Of a DNA stretch of 12,602 bases, positions 1-7,470 are shown one piece after another; position 1 is the first letter of the stretch; each line of letters starts with the position of its first letter. The notes beneath the pieces are model-generated. The model had not been told where the DNA came from, did no database searches, and saw only the letters and a list, made by a program, of their open reading frames with translations. The translations under genes were made by a program, and so were the position numbers. Source of the DNA: Hyphomicrobiales bacterium (GTDB lineage: Bacteria > Pseudomonadota > Alphaproteobacteria > Rhizobiales > Xanthobacteraceae); NCBI GenBank assembly GCA_003164375.1, contig PLTE01000365.1, positions 199-12,800 on the forward strand. Direction: 5' to 3'.

Positions 1-547
1 CGCCGCGCGGATTCATCGAGGCGGCAAGAACCGCCTTGCCCGCCCGGGTCCGGTTTACCAGGAGCCAGAGCAGACCGATCGCGAGCCAGCATACGACCGC
101 GGTGAAGATCTCGTTTTTCGGTGTCCGCACCCCGGCGATCAAGATGACGCCCTGCACGATCGGCGCCACGGTCTTGGCATTGTTGGTATAAAGATAAGCG
201 ATCAGCTCCTGGATCATGATGCCCCACAGCAGCGTCGCGGTGAGGATGAAAATCTCTTTTTCCTCCTCGCGGATTTTGCGCGAGAGCTGCAGCGGCCGCA
301 CGATGAGGAAAAAAGTGAGAAGCGAAGCGAGAAATCCGACGGCGACGCCGAGCGCCGCGCCCATGTAAGGCCCTGCTTGCAGGTCGTTGCCGGCGGCCCA
401 GGCCGCGACGACGGCCGCAACCATCAGCGCGCCGTGCGACAGATTGAGCACGCCGGAGACGCCGAAGATCAGCGCGAACCCTGTGGCGCCGAGCGCGTAG
501 AGTGAACTGATCGCGAAGCCATCGATCAGGATTTGCCAGAACAGCAT
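1..547 (-). CDS. Branched-chain amino acid type ABC transporter permease, LivH family (partial)
   Basis: Inner-membrane permease that, with a LivM-like partner, two ATPases and a periplasmic binding protein, imports branched-chain amino acids or related small carboxylic/amide compounds. The frame stays open from an ATG at 547 to the left edge (182 residues seen; the family is usually about 290). The N-terminus carries the family signature: a hydrophobic first segment beginning MLFWQILIDGFAISSLYALG, then GFALIFGVSGVLNLSHGALM. Near the edge, RTRAGKAVLAASMNPRG matches the conserved cytoplasmic EAA-like loop of LivH proteins. Several hydrophobic segments are visible. It lies 125 bases downstream of the binding-protein gene on the same strand, so the two probably share an operon, with a hairpin between them that may lower permease expression. 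Substrate cannot be told from sequence. Confidence 0.93.
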   Translation of the reverse strand, partial: MLFWQILIDGFAISSLYALGATGFALIFGVSGVLNLSHGALMVAAVVAAWAAGNDLQAGPYMGAALGVAVGFLASLLTFFLIVRPLQLSRKIREEEKEIFILTATLLWGIMIQELIAYLYTNNAKTVAPIVQGVILIAGVRTPKNEIFTAVVCWLAIGLLWLLVNRTRAGKAVLAASMNPRG

Positions 548-615
548 CGTTCACACACCAAGGTCACACACCACGATCACACGCCCGGTCCGCTCACGCG
601 ACTGCCATCAAGCAA

Positions 616-645
616 TCTCCCCGCGCGCGGTTGCGGGCGGGGAGA
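616..645 (-). terminator. Intercistronic hairpin between binding-protein and permease genes
   Basis: A perfect 9-bp stem (616-624 TCTCCCCGC with 637-645 GCGGGGAGA) encloses a 12-base loop. It starts 28 bases after the stop of the binding-protein gene. There is no real U tract on the minus strand after the stem, so it is more likely a 3'-end stabiliser or partial attenuator than a full terminator. Such hairpins after binding-protein genes commonly keep the binding protein in excess over the membrane subunits. That role here is inference. Confidence 0.6.
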
Positions 646-672
646 CTTTCGAACACCGCGATCGTTTCCTCG

Positions 673-1956
673 TCAGTTGGCCAAGCCGACCTTGATGAAT
701 TTCGGAAATTTCAGCTTGCCATTGGCGACTTTGGCCGGCCACAGATTGACCTGCTTGCCGTTCTGCCATTGCAGCATCAGGCCGGTGATGGTGTCCGGAC
801 CGACCTTGAGCGCGTGCGGATTCGGCGAATCCTTGCCCTTGAACTGCACGCGGCCGATGGTGCCGACATAGTCGGTCTGTTCCAAAGCGGTCACCAGCTT
901 GTCGGCATCCGTCGAGCCGCCCCGCTTGATCGCGTCGGCGATGTAATAGACCTCGTCGTAAGCGGTGTAGCCGCAATAGGACGGGAAATTGCCGAATTTG
1001 GCCTTAAACGCATTGACGAACGGCAGCGTCTTCGGCGTTACCGCGACATCGGGACCGGAGACGCCTTGATAGAGCACGCCTTCGACCGCGCCATTGGTAT
1101 CGTTCCAGAAGCTTGAATTCGTCGCTTGCGACGAGATGCCGAGCATCGGGACCGGGACTTCCTGCTGCTTCCATTGCACCGTCGGCTGGACGCCGACATG
1201 CGATATGCCCGTGATCATCACATCGGGCTTCTCGCCCTCGATCTTATTGAAGATCGGCGTGAAATCCGTCGTATCGGGCGACACGCGGATGTGGTCGAGC
1301 ACTTGCAGGCCGATCGTCGGCAGGCATTTCACGTATTCGGCATCGAGCGGCGTCGTCCAGGCGGCGTCCTCGCTCATGACGATAGCGGACTTCATGTGGA
1401 GGCCGTCGACGAGGAGGTCTTTGGCGGCGGAGCAAACCTGATCCGCAAGACTCGTCGATGTCAGGTAGCCATGAAAAGTATATTTGAGGTTGTCGTAATC
1501 CTTGGCGATGTTTTGCGTGATGACGTCGGAGGCGGCGCCCGGCGTCACCATCACCGTCTTCAGCCGGCCGGTCCACGGCTCGAGCGCCAATACCACCTCG
1601 CTGATATAGCTGGCGATGACGGCGTTGACGTGATCTTCGTTCGCGGCGCGCTGAAAGGCGCGCACCGCCTCGGCTGCGGACGAGTGGTCGTCGTAGGAGA
1701 TGATTTCAATTTTGCGACCGTTGACGCCGCCCGCCGCGTTGATCTCGTCGGCGGCAAGTTGGGCAGCCTGCGGGATCGACACGCCGGCGACGGCCTGTGC
1801 CTCGGCGATGATGCCGATTTTGATCGGCTCGCTGGATTGCGCGTAAGCGGGCGTCGCAAGCGTCAGCGCGACCAGCGCCGTAGTTGCCGAAAACGTAGTT
1901 GCCGAAAATACCGCGAGCATTGGCGCTGACGTGGCGCGCCTGTCCGACTTGCGCAT
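673..1956 (-). CDS. ABC transporter substrate-binding protein, LivK/Peripla_BP_6 type
   Basis: Periplasmic receptor for a LivHM-type importer. The 427-residue protein has an N-terminal signal peptide (hydrophobic core about residues 13-36, cleavage expected at AYA-QS, 39/40). The type I periplasmic-binding fold begins with IKIGIIAEAQAVAG and AADEINAAGGVNGRKIE, and the two-lobed domain fills the rest, ending WPAKVANGKLKFPKF. An ATG exists two codons upstream (1962), but the strong GGGAGG Shine-Dalgarno at 1965-1970 lies only 2 bases from it and 8 bases from the ATG at 1956, so the latter is preferred. The neighbouring LivH permease supports the role. The signal peptide contains a 15-bp tandem duplication. 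The ligand is unknown: the family binds branched-chain amino acids, amides, urea or aromatic acids. Confidence 0.92.
   Translation of the reverse strand: MRKSDRRATSAPMLAVFSATTFSATTALVALTLATPAYAQSSEPIKIGIIAEAQAVAGVSIPQAAQLAADEINAAGGVNGRKIEIISYDDHSSAAEAVRAFQRAANEDHVNAVIASYISEVVLALEPWTGRLKTVMVTPGAASDVITQNIAKDYDNLKYTFHGYLTSTSLADQVCSAAKDLLVDGLHMKSAIVMSEDAAWTTPLDAEYVKCLPTIGLQVLDHIRVSPDTTDFTPIFNKIEGEKPDVMITGISHVGVQPTVQWKQQEVPVPMLGISSQATNSSFWNDTNGAVEGVLYQGVSGPDVAVTPKTLPFVNAFKAKFGNFPSYCGYTAYDEVYYIADAIKRGGSTDADKLVTALEQTDYVGTIGRVQFKGKDSPNPHALKVGPDTITGLMLQWQNGKQVNLWPAKVANGKLKFPKFIKVGLAN
1879..1908 (-). repeat. Perfect 15-bp tandem duplication inside a signal peptide
   Basis: The 15-base unit cgtagttgccgaaaa occurs at 1879-1893 and again directly at 1894-1908 with no mismatch. 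It is in frame and duplicates five residues (read on the minus strand as FSATTFSATT) in the hydrophobic core of the binding-protein signal peptide. This probably reflects recent replication slippage, as there is no synonymous divergence between the copies. Confidence 0.9.
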
Positions 1957-1964
1957 TGTCATAT

Positions 1965-1970
1965 CCTCCC
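1965..1970 (-). promoter_or_regulatory. Shine-Dalgarno site choosing the ATG at 1956
   Basis: GGGAGG on the minus strand sits 8 bases before the ATG at 1956, the ideal distance, and only 2 bases before the alternative in-frame ATG at 1962. It therefore argues for the shorter protein. Confidence 0.8.
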
Positions 1971-2001
1971 TGAAATCTTAACGTCGCTGTTTCGAGAACA
2001 A

Positions 2002-2045
2002 CGGCTTGTGGGCAGTCTAGCCCATCGTCCTTGGACGGCAAGCCG
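2002..2045 (-). promoter_or_regulatory. Structured leader element: potential three-way junction
   Basis: Three perfect complementary stems nest within 44 bases. The outer stem is CGGCTTG (2002-2008) with CAAGCCG (2039-2045), 7 bp. Hairpin 1 is TGGGC (2009-2013) with GCCCA (2020-2024) and a 6-base loop. Hairpin 2 is CGTCC (2026-2030) with GGACG (2033-2037) and a very short loop. Single bases at 2025 and 2038 join the arms, so 34 of 44 bases can pair. It lies 45 bases upstream of the binding-protein start and could be a 5' leader RNA structure, a DNA cruciform, or a small palindromic repeat. I do not recognise it as a known riboswitch. A weaker hairpin (TGTT 1988-1991 / AACA 1997-2000) sits between it and the ribosome binding site. 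Function is inference. Confidence 0.5.
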
Positions 2046-2091
2046 GATTATCTTATGGGGAGATTAAGCCGCAGCACACCGGCGCCGCCCG

Positions 2092-2101
2092 TCGAATTCG
2101 A
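2092..2101. promoter_or_regulatory. 10-bp palindrome upstream of the oxidoreductase gene
   Basis: TCGAATTCGA is a perfect palindrome whose last base is 38 bases before the ATG at 2140, in the 177-base divergent region shared with the binding-protein gene. It could be an operator half-site pair for a dimeric regulator. One such palindrome can arise by chance, so this is only a candidate. Confidence 0.25.
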
Positions 2102-2139
2102 GCTACGCAAGTCACGTCCAGCGAGAGGTAGAATCCCAA

Positions 2140-3069
2140 ATGAAAGCCGTTTTCTTTGAACAGTTTGGCGATCCGGAAGTCTTACAATATGGCGACTTTT
2201 CCGACCCCGTCGCAGCGCCCGGGGAGGTGATCGTCGACGTTCATGCCGCCAGCGTTAACGCCGCGGATTGGAAGTTTCGCGCCGGCCAATATCCAAGCAA
2301 AGGTGAGGTGAAGTTTCCCTTGATCCCGGGGCGGGACTTTTCCGGGGTGGTCGGCGCGCTGGGTAGCGGCGTCGACGATCTCAACGTTGGCGATGCCGTC
2401 TTCGGCGTCCTCGATGCCGGCCGCGAGGGGACCTATTGCGAAAAGATCGCGATCAAGGCTGCGATCGTCGGCAAGAAGCCGGTAGGGCTGTCGCATATTA
2501 ACGCCGCCGCCTTAGCGCTCACCGGCCTCACCGCCATCAATGCCGTAGCGGATACTTTGCTGCTTAAACGCGGCGAGACGATTTTGATCCAGGGCGGCGC
2601 CGGCGGCGTCGCGGGCTTCGCCATACAATTCGCAAAATATCTCGGCGCTCGCGTGATCACGACGACCAGCGCGGCCAATATCGATTATGTGCGCGGACTT
2701 GGTGCCGATGAGGTCATCGATTACAAGGCGCAAGATTTCACGAAAGTTGTGCGCGATTGCGACGCCGTGTTCGATACCGTCGGCGGCGACGTAGCGCTGC
2801 AATCCTTTACGGTGCTGAAAGCCGGCGGTCGCGCCGCTTTCATCGCGTCCGGCGCGGCGGCGCCTAAGCCCAGTCGCAGCGATGTGACATCGCTTCGACC
2901 GGCGGTCGGCCGTTCCCGCAAAGCGATGGAGCGCATCGCCGAACTGATTGCGGCGGGAGCGATACGTCCTCCCGAGCTTAAGCTTTTCCGCTTGTCCGAA
3001 GCCGTCGAGGCTCATCGGCTGAGCCAATCGCGGCACTTCCGCGGCAAGCTCGTCTTTCAGGTGCGCTGA
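2140..3069 (+). CDS. NADP-dependent MDR-family oxidoreductase (quinone reductase-like, zinc-free)
   Basis: Cytoplasmic medium-chain dehydrogenase/reductase of 309 residues, the usual length for the quinone oxidoreductase branch. The N-terminal GroES-like domain starts MKAVFFEQFGDPEVLQYGD and holds ASVNAADWKFRAGQ and the PLIPGRDFSGVV segment (residues about 60-71). The Rossmann domain shows the nucleotide-binding motif GGAGGVAG (152-159) followed by FAKYLGARVITTTS. The C-terminus has the typical LSEAVEAHRLSQSRHFRGKLVFQV ending (in pieces: LSEAVEAH, then RGKLVF). The cysteine cluster of the structural zinc and the catalytic zinc ligands are absent, so it should reduce quinones, enones or similar using NADPH rather than act as a zinc alcohol dehydrogenase. 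The Shine-Dalgarno is weak (GAGAGG, 11 bases upstream). It is transcribed alone, divergent from the transporter. The substrate is not predictable. Confidence 0.9.
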   Translation: MKAVFFEQFGDPEVLQYGDFSDPVAAPGEVIVDVHAASVNAADWKFRAGQYPSKGEVKFPLIPGRDFSGVVGALGSGVDDLNVGDAVFGVLDAGREGTYCEKIAIKAAIVGKKPVGLSHINAAALALTGLTAINAVADTLLLKRGETILIQGGAGGVAGFAIQFAKYLGARVITTTSAANIDYVRGLGADEVIDYKAQDFTKVVRDCDAVFDTVGGDVALQSFTVLKAGGRAAFIASGAAAPKPSRSDVTSLRPAVGRSRKAMERIAELIAAGAIRPPELKLFRLSEAVEAHRLSQSRHFRGKLVFQVR

Positions 3070-3082
3070 CCGGTAATTCGTC

Positions 3083-3100
3083 GCCGCGGAAGGTCGCGGC
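3083..3100 (+). terminator. Weak hairpin after the oxidoreductase gene
   Basis: GCCGCG (3083-3088) pairs with CGCGGC (3095-3100) around a 6-base loop, 14 bases after the stop codon. No T tract follows, so intrinsic termination is doubtful. The rest of the 196-base gap to the next gene shows only a small CGGC-AAA-GCCG hairpin and no clear promoter. Confidence 0.3.
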
Positions 3101-3265
3101 CCACTCGGGTTAGAGCGGTTCGCGATGCGGCCAGACTGGCGGCGAGCGGCCCGGCACGTGGCGCCGGTAAGTACAATTACGGATGCTTTCCTTAAGGCCC
3201 GGCAAAGCCGTGCACGTTACGGTGACTGGCCAGAAGGCGCGTCGTAAGCCGGAGCCATCGCAAGG

Positions 3266-4249
3266 ATGCCAAAGTTTCTGTCCGCTCTGGCCGCTGGCGT
3301 GCTCATCTGCAGCCAGGTGTCAGGGGTCGCCTTCGCGCAATCGGATTATCCGGCCCACGCGATCACCATGATCGTGCCGTTCGCGGCCGGCGGACCGACC
3401 GACATGGTCGGGCGCATCGTCGGCGAGCGCATGGCGCGCACGCTCGGCCAGCAGATCGTCATCGAAAATGTCATCGGGGCCGGCGGGACGACCGCTGGCA
3501 CGCGGGCGATGCGGGCGGCGTCCGATGGTTACACGATCATGCTCGGCCACATGGGAACGCACGCCGCCGCGGTCGCGCTCTACCCGAAGCTTGCCTACGA
3601 TCCGTCCACGGATTTCGCGCCGATCGGCATGGTGGCGGGGATGCCGGTGCTGGTCCTCGCCAGGAAAGACTTCCCGGCGCAAAATCTCGGCGAGTTCACT
3701 GTCTACGCAAAGCGGCACGCGGCCGAACTGACCATGGCGCATGCGGGCGTCGGCTCGGTATCCTACGTCACCTGTCAGCTGTTCAATTCGTTCCTCGGCT
3801 TTAAGCCAAAGTTGATTTCCTATCAGGGCACCGGGCCGGCGATGTATGCCTTGGTCTCCGGCCGTGTCGACTACATGTGCGACCAGGTTGTCACCGTGGT
3901 GCCGCAGCTATTGTCGGGCAACGTCAAGGCCCTTCTGGTGGCAACGCCCCGACGCAACCCGGCGCTTCCAGACGTGCCCACGGCGAAGGAGGTGGGTCTG
4001 CCGCAGTTCCAGGCGTCGGCGTGGAACGCTTTGTTTGCGCCGAAGAACACCCCGCAGCCGATCATCAACAAGCTCAACGCGGCATTGGTCGAAGCGCTCG
4101 ACGACGAGACTGTGCGCAAATCCCTCCTCGAACTCGGCAGCGACATCCCGGATTTGGCGGGGCGCTCCCCGGAAGCGCTGGCCGCCCTGGTCAAAGGCGA
4201 GATCGCCAAATGGACGCCGATTCTCAAAGCGGCCGATCAGACGAACTAA
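3266..4249 (+). CDS. Bug/TctC-family tripartite tricarboxylate transporter substrate-binding protein (orphan)
   Basis: Periplasmic solute receptor of 327 residues, the normal Bug family length. A signal peptide (residues 1-24) ends AFA-QS. Family signatures follow: YPAHAITMIVPFAAGGPTD near residue 29, QIVIENVIGAGGTTAGTRAM, then YDPSTDFAPIGMVAGMPVLV, LISYQGTGPAMYALVSGRVD and LPDVPTAKEVGLPQFQASAW. The PFAAGGPTD loop and the YQGTGPA loop are those that contact the carboxylate ligand in solved Bug structures. An in-frame stop lies just upstream, so ATG 3266 is the first possible start; a GGAG lies 11 bases before it. No TctA or TctB membrane subunit is visible in the window. Orphan Bug proteins are common in proteobacteria and may feed distant transporters or act as sensors. 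Its closeness to the two-component operon is suggestive only. Confidence 0.93.
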   Translation: MPKFLSALAAGVLICSQVSGVAFAQSDYPAHAITMIVPFAAGGPTDMVGRIVGERMARTLGQQIVIENVIGAGGTTAGTRAMRAASDGYTIMLGHMGTHAAAVALYPKLAYDPSTDFAPIGMVAGMPVLVLARKDFPAQNLGEFTVYAKRHAAELTMAHAGVGSVSYVTCQLFNSFLGFKPKLISYQGTGPAMYALVSGRVDYMCDQVVTVVPQLLSGNVKALLVATPRRNPALPDVPTAKEVGLPQFQASAWNALFAPKNTPQPIINKLNAALVEALDDETVRKSLLELGSDIPDLAGRSPEALAALVKGEIAKWTPILKAADQTN

Positions 4250-4359
4250 CCCGCGGCGTATCACGCGGCGATGGCGGCCGGCCGGTGCAGGAATCCACGT
4301 TTTCTTTCGCAACGCAGCTCGACGGCCGAATGCGTCAAGAAATTCCGAGGTCGAATACA

Positions 4360-4836
4360 ATGTTCAACGGGAATAAGCCAAGTCTGCAGGCCAAGACGAA
4401 CGCGGATGCCGTTCGATCCGGCGAGAATCAGATCAGTTTGCTGATCATCGAAGATGCGCTGATTCACAGCACCATCATCGGCCATATTGCCGAAAAGGTC
4501 GGTTTTACGACCGCCACGGCGCGCAGCTACGAAGACGCTTGCGAAATACTGAGTGCACGGCAGTTCGACTGCATCACGCTCGATCTTGGGCTCGGCGATC
4601 ACGTCGGGCTCGACGTACTCCACTATCTCCACGCCACCAGATGCCGGGCACAGATCATCATAATCAGTCTTTCGGACAAAAAAGTTTGCGACGAAATGGT
4701 GCAAATCGGAAAGGCGCTCGACCTGAACATCGACAGTTCTGTACACAAACCCCTCGACCTCAAGGCGCTCCGCGAGACACTGGAGCAGATTCGGATACGA
4801 GCACAGCTGCAAAAACTCACCGTGAGTCCGCTGTGA
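4360..4836 (+). CDS. Single-domain response regulator (REC only)
   Basis: A 158-residue protein consisting of a short N-terminal tail (1-26) and one receiver domain, without a DNA-binding or enzymatic output. The acidic pair is E31/D32 in LLIIEDA, the phosphoacceptor is D75 in CITLDLGLGD, the switch Ser is S103 in IIIISLSDK, and the conserved Lys is K130 in VHKPLDL. GAGG at 4347-4350, 9 bases upstream, supports ATG 4360; an in-frame ATG at 4330 has no such site. The stop overlaps the GTG start of the hybrid kinase by 4 bases (GTGA), indicating translational coupling. The likely role is as terminal phosphate acceptor, or phosphate sink, for the kinase's HPt domain, acting by protein-protein contact. 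The partner is inferred from gene order. Confidence 0.88.
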   Translation: MFNGNKPSLQAKTNADAVRSGENQISLLIIEDALIHSTIIGHIAEKVGFTTATARSYEDACEILSARQFDCITLDLGLGDHVGLDVLHYLHATRCRAQIIIISLSDKKVCDEMVQIGKALDLNIDSSVHKPLDLKALRETLEQIRIRAQLQKLTVSPL

Positions 4837-7451
4837 CCCGTACCGCCATAAAAATACAAAATCCTCCGGCACCAACGCGGCGCGGCCCGCTGGCCCTGCT
4901 TTTGGTCGGCGCTGTCGCGTTAATCGCAACCATCATCGGAACAAATCTGATCTTTCTCGCCAACTTTCGCGAAAGCTCGCTGCAAAGCGCGGCAGCCGAT
5001 CTCGCCCGTCATACCCTGACGCTTGGCGAACAAACCGACCGTTCCTTCAAGGCGCTCGACCTCGTGCTGTCGAGCGTCGGCGATTACATGGGCCGCAAGG
5101 GAGTGAACGGTGTCGAATCCTTTCATCGCACGGTCACCGACTACGAGACCCACTCGTTTCTGAAGGAAAAGATCACCGGGCTGCCCCAGGTCGATGCAGT
5201 GACGCTGATAGACGACAACGGCAAGCTGCTCAACTTTTCGCGGTCGTGGCCGATCCCCGATGTCAATGTCGCGGACCGCGATTATTTTCGGGCGCTGAAG
5301 GCCGACCCCAACGTCGAAACGTTCATCAGCTCGCCGGTACAGAATCGCGGCAGCGGGACCTGGGTCGTTTATCTCGCGCGGCGGCTGGACGATCCGAACG
5401 GCGGCTTCATGGGACTCATCCTCGGCGCGATATCGCTGCAGTATTTCGAAAACTTCTTCGGCGTTACCTCGTCCGGTGCGGGAAGCTCGGTTGCGCTGGT
5501 CCGCGAAGACGGAACGCTGCTGGCGCGGTATCCGCATGACGATCGGGTCGGAGCATCCACGGTTGGGGGACCCCAGCGCGCCCTTGCCGGCGGCGGCACC
5601 ATCCGTGAACGGGCTCCATCCGACGGAAAATGGGCAATTCGCTCCGCCCGGCTGTTGCCGAATTATCCGCTGTCGATCATGGCGAGCCAGACCGAGGAGA
5701 GCGTATTGTACGGCTGGCGTCACACGGCGGAGCTGCTGACCGTGATGTCGACGGTGTGCGCCATCCTCGTCTTTATGGCCGCTTTCGTCATCGCGCGCTG
5801 GTGGCGGGCACGCGAGCGCGCCGTCCTTGCGGCCGAAGTGGCCAATCAGGCGAAATCGTCCTTTCTGGCGATGATGAGCCACGAAATCCGCACGCCGATG
5901 AATGCCGTGCTCGGCCTCGCCTCCACGTTGATGGACACCCGTCTCGACGCGGAACAGCGCAGCACGGTGTCGGCGATCTACGATTCCGGCGATAACCTGC
6001 TGGAGATCCTCAACGACATTCTGGACTTCTCGAAACTGGAGGCCGGCCGCCTCACGCTCGAGACCATCGCCTTCGCTCCCGCGTCGCTGATCCACAACGC
6101 GGTGAGCATTCTGCGGCCGCGCGCGTCCGCCAAGGGACTTGCGATCAAGATGGTCGAGGATTCCGTGATCCCGCAGGCGCTGCTGGGAGACGCCGGCCGC
6201 ATTCGTCAGATGCTGCTCAATCTCTTGTCGAACGCGGTCAAATTCACCCAAAGCGGCGAGGTCGTCGTTGCGGTGCGCTGCCTGGAGCGAAAAGCCGCGA
6301 GCGCGGTCATCGAATGGTCCGTCAGCGACACCGGCATCGGTATTGCCGCAGATAAGATCGACGATCTGTTTAAGGATTTCATGCAGACGGACTCCTCGAT
6401 CAGCCGCCGGTTCGGCGGCTCAGGTCTGGGGCTGGCGATCTGCAAACGCCTGGCCGAGCAAATGGGCGGGGAGATCGGTGTAATTTCGGTACTTGGACGG
6501 GGCTCGACGTTTCGCATCAGGCTGACGCTACCGGTCTCCGAGGAGGCGGCGCTGTTCGAACGCGACGATCACGACCACTTTGCCGACTTTGCCGCCGTCA
6601 TCGCCGCGCTCGGGCGGCCGCTGCGGATCTTGATCGCGGACGACAATGCGACGAACCGTCTGGTTGCCGCCAAGATGCTCAAGGATTTCGACGTCCAGAC
6701 CAATATGGCTTGCGACGGTGCCGAAGCCGTGACGGCGGCGTCCCGTTTTCCATACGACGTCATCCTGATGGATATGCGGATGCCGGAAATGGACGGGCTG
6801 CAAGCGACGCGCGCGATCCGCATGCGCGGCGGACGTCTTGCGACCGTCCCTATCATCGCGTTCACGGCGAATGCGTTTGGGGACGACATGCAGGTGTGCC
6901 GAAACGCCGGAATGAACGATTTCATCGTCAAGCCGGTGCGCAAGACAGTGCTGCTGCAGGCGATAGCGCGCGCCTTGGCGACCGGCGTTTGCGGCACATC
7001 GCGAGAATCTCTCGCGCTCGATGCGCCCTTGATCGCGCCCATGCAACCCGAACTTGCCGCGGCGCCCGAAACTGCGCCGGTCCATGCCGACGCGGATGGC
7101 GATGATCCGATCATGGACCACGCGGTTTATGACGAACTGGTCGAGGAGATCGGCGAAGAAGCCGCCTGTGAAATGCTCGATGTTTTCGTCGAGGAGACGA
7201 GGGCGCAGCTTGAGCTGCTGGGCCGGCTGCGATGCCCGGACGATGGCATGCAGATCGAGCGCCTGGGCCATTCCTTGAAGGGATGCTCGGGAACCTTCGG
7301 CCTCATGCAGCTGTCGAAGCTCGCACGGGTCTTAGAGGCCGGCGTCTCCGGCATGAGCGATACGGATTTCCGCGCCGCGCTGGTTCGAATCGAGCAGGCT
7401 TTCGACGCTGCGCGTTCACAGCTGCCGGCTCAGTTCAGTGTGGTGAGCTAA
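4833..7451 (+). CDS. Membrane hybrid sensor histidine kinase with Cache-like sensor, REC and HPt domains
   Basis: The 872-residue kinase starts at GTG 4833, overlapping the regulator stop. Domains in order: transmembrane helix 1 (about 19-42); a periplasmic double-Cache-like sensor (about 45-298, with RDYFRALKADPN and FISSPVQN typical of that fold); helix 2 (about 301-322); HisKA with SHEIRTPMNAVLGL, phospho-His H350; HATPase with N box NLLSNAVKFT (N467), G1 DTGIGI (499-504) and G2 GGSGLGLAI; a receiver with D603/D604, phospho-Asp D647 in LMDMRMPEMDG, T678 and K700; and a C-terminal HPt with H813 in LGHSLKG. All catalytic residues are intact. The signal should thus pass H350-D647-H813 and then to a separate receiver, most simply the upstream single-domain regulator. 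Cache domains usually sense small carboxylates or amino acids; the ligand here is unknown. There is no PAS or HAMP domain between helix 2 and HisKA. Confidence 0.94.
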   Translation: MTRTAIKIQNPPAPTRRGPLALLLVGAVALIATIIGTNLIFLANFRESSLQSAAADLARHTLTLGEQTDRSFKALDLVLSSVGDYMGRKGVNGVESFHRTVTDYETHSFLKEKITGLPQVDAVTLIDDNGKLLNFSRSWPIPDVNVADRDYFRALKADPNVETFISSPVQNRGSGTWVVYLARRLDDPNGGFMGLILGAISLQYFENFFGVTSSGAGSSVALVREDGTLLARYPHDDRVGASTVGGPQRALAGGGTIRERAPSDGKWAIRSARLLPNYPLSIMASQTEESVLYGWRHTAELLTVMSTVCAILVFMAAFVIARWWRARERAVLAAEVANQAKSSFLAMMSHEIRTPMNAVLGLASTLMDTRLDAEQRSTVSAIYDSGDNLLEILNDILDFSKLEAGRLTLETIAFAPASLIHNAVSILRPRASAKGLAIKMVEDSVIPQALLGDAGRIRQMLLNLLSNAVKFTQSGEVVVAVRCLERKAASAVIEWSVSDTGIGIAADKIDDLFKDFMQTDSSISRRFGGSGLGLAICKRLAEQMGGEIGVISVLGRGSTFRIRLTLPVSEEAALFERDDHDHFADFAAVIAALGRPLRILIADDNATNRLVAAKMLKDFDVQTNMACDGAEAVTAASRFPYDVILMDMRMPEMDGLQATRAIRMRGGRLATVPIIAFTANAFGDDMQVCRNAGMNDFIVKPVRKTVLLQAIARALATGVCGTSRESLALDAPLIAPMQPELAAAPETAPVHADADGDDPIMDHAVYDELVEEIGEEAACEMLDVFVEETRAQLELLGRLRCPDDGMQIERLGHSLKGCSGTFGLMQLSKLARVLEAGVSGMSDTDFRAALVRIEQAFDAARSQLPAQFSVVS

Positions 7452-7470
7452 GTCGAGGGTCTGGCCGCAC

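Noticed and set aside
631..1929. Long plus-strand open frames opposite the substrate-binding protein gene
   Set aside because: They are antisense shadows of a high-GC gene: no family motifs, Arg/Asp-rich composition, and the minus strand encodes a clear signal peptide and Peripla_BP fold.
3183..3371. 62-codon plus-strand frame before the Bug protein gene
   Set aside because: It overlaps the Bug signal peptide in another frame, has no Shine-Dalgarno and no recognisable features.
3877..4359. An N-terminal extension of the response regulator back to 3877
   Set aside because: This part overlaps the Bug gene in another frame and is low-complexity; the REC domain begins after ATG 4360, which has its own ribosome binding site.
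4539..4832. An N-terminal extension of the hybrid kinase back to 4539
   Set aside because: It runs inside the response-regulator gene in another frame and is Arg/His-rich. GTG 4833 with a GTGA overlap gives the expected short cytoplasmic head before the first transmembrane helix.
4920..6251. 443-codon minus-strand frame opposite the hybrid kinase
   Set aside because: Arg/Asp/Gln-rich antisense shadow with no motifs, and it covers intact kinase domains on the other strand.
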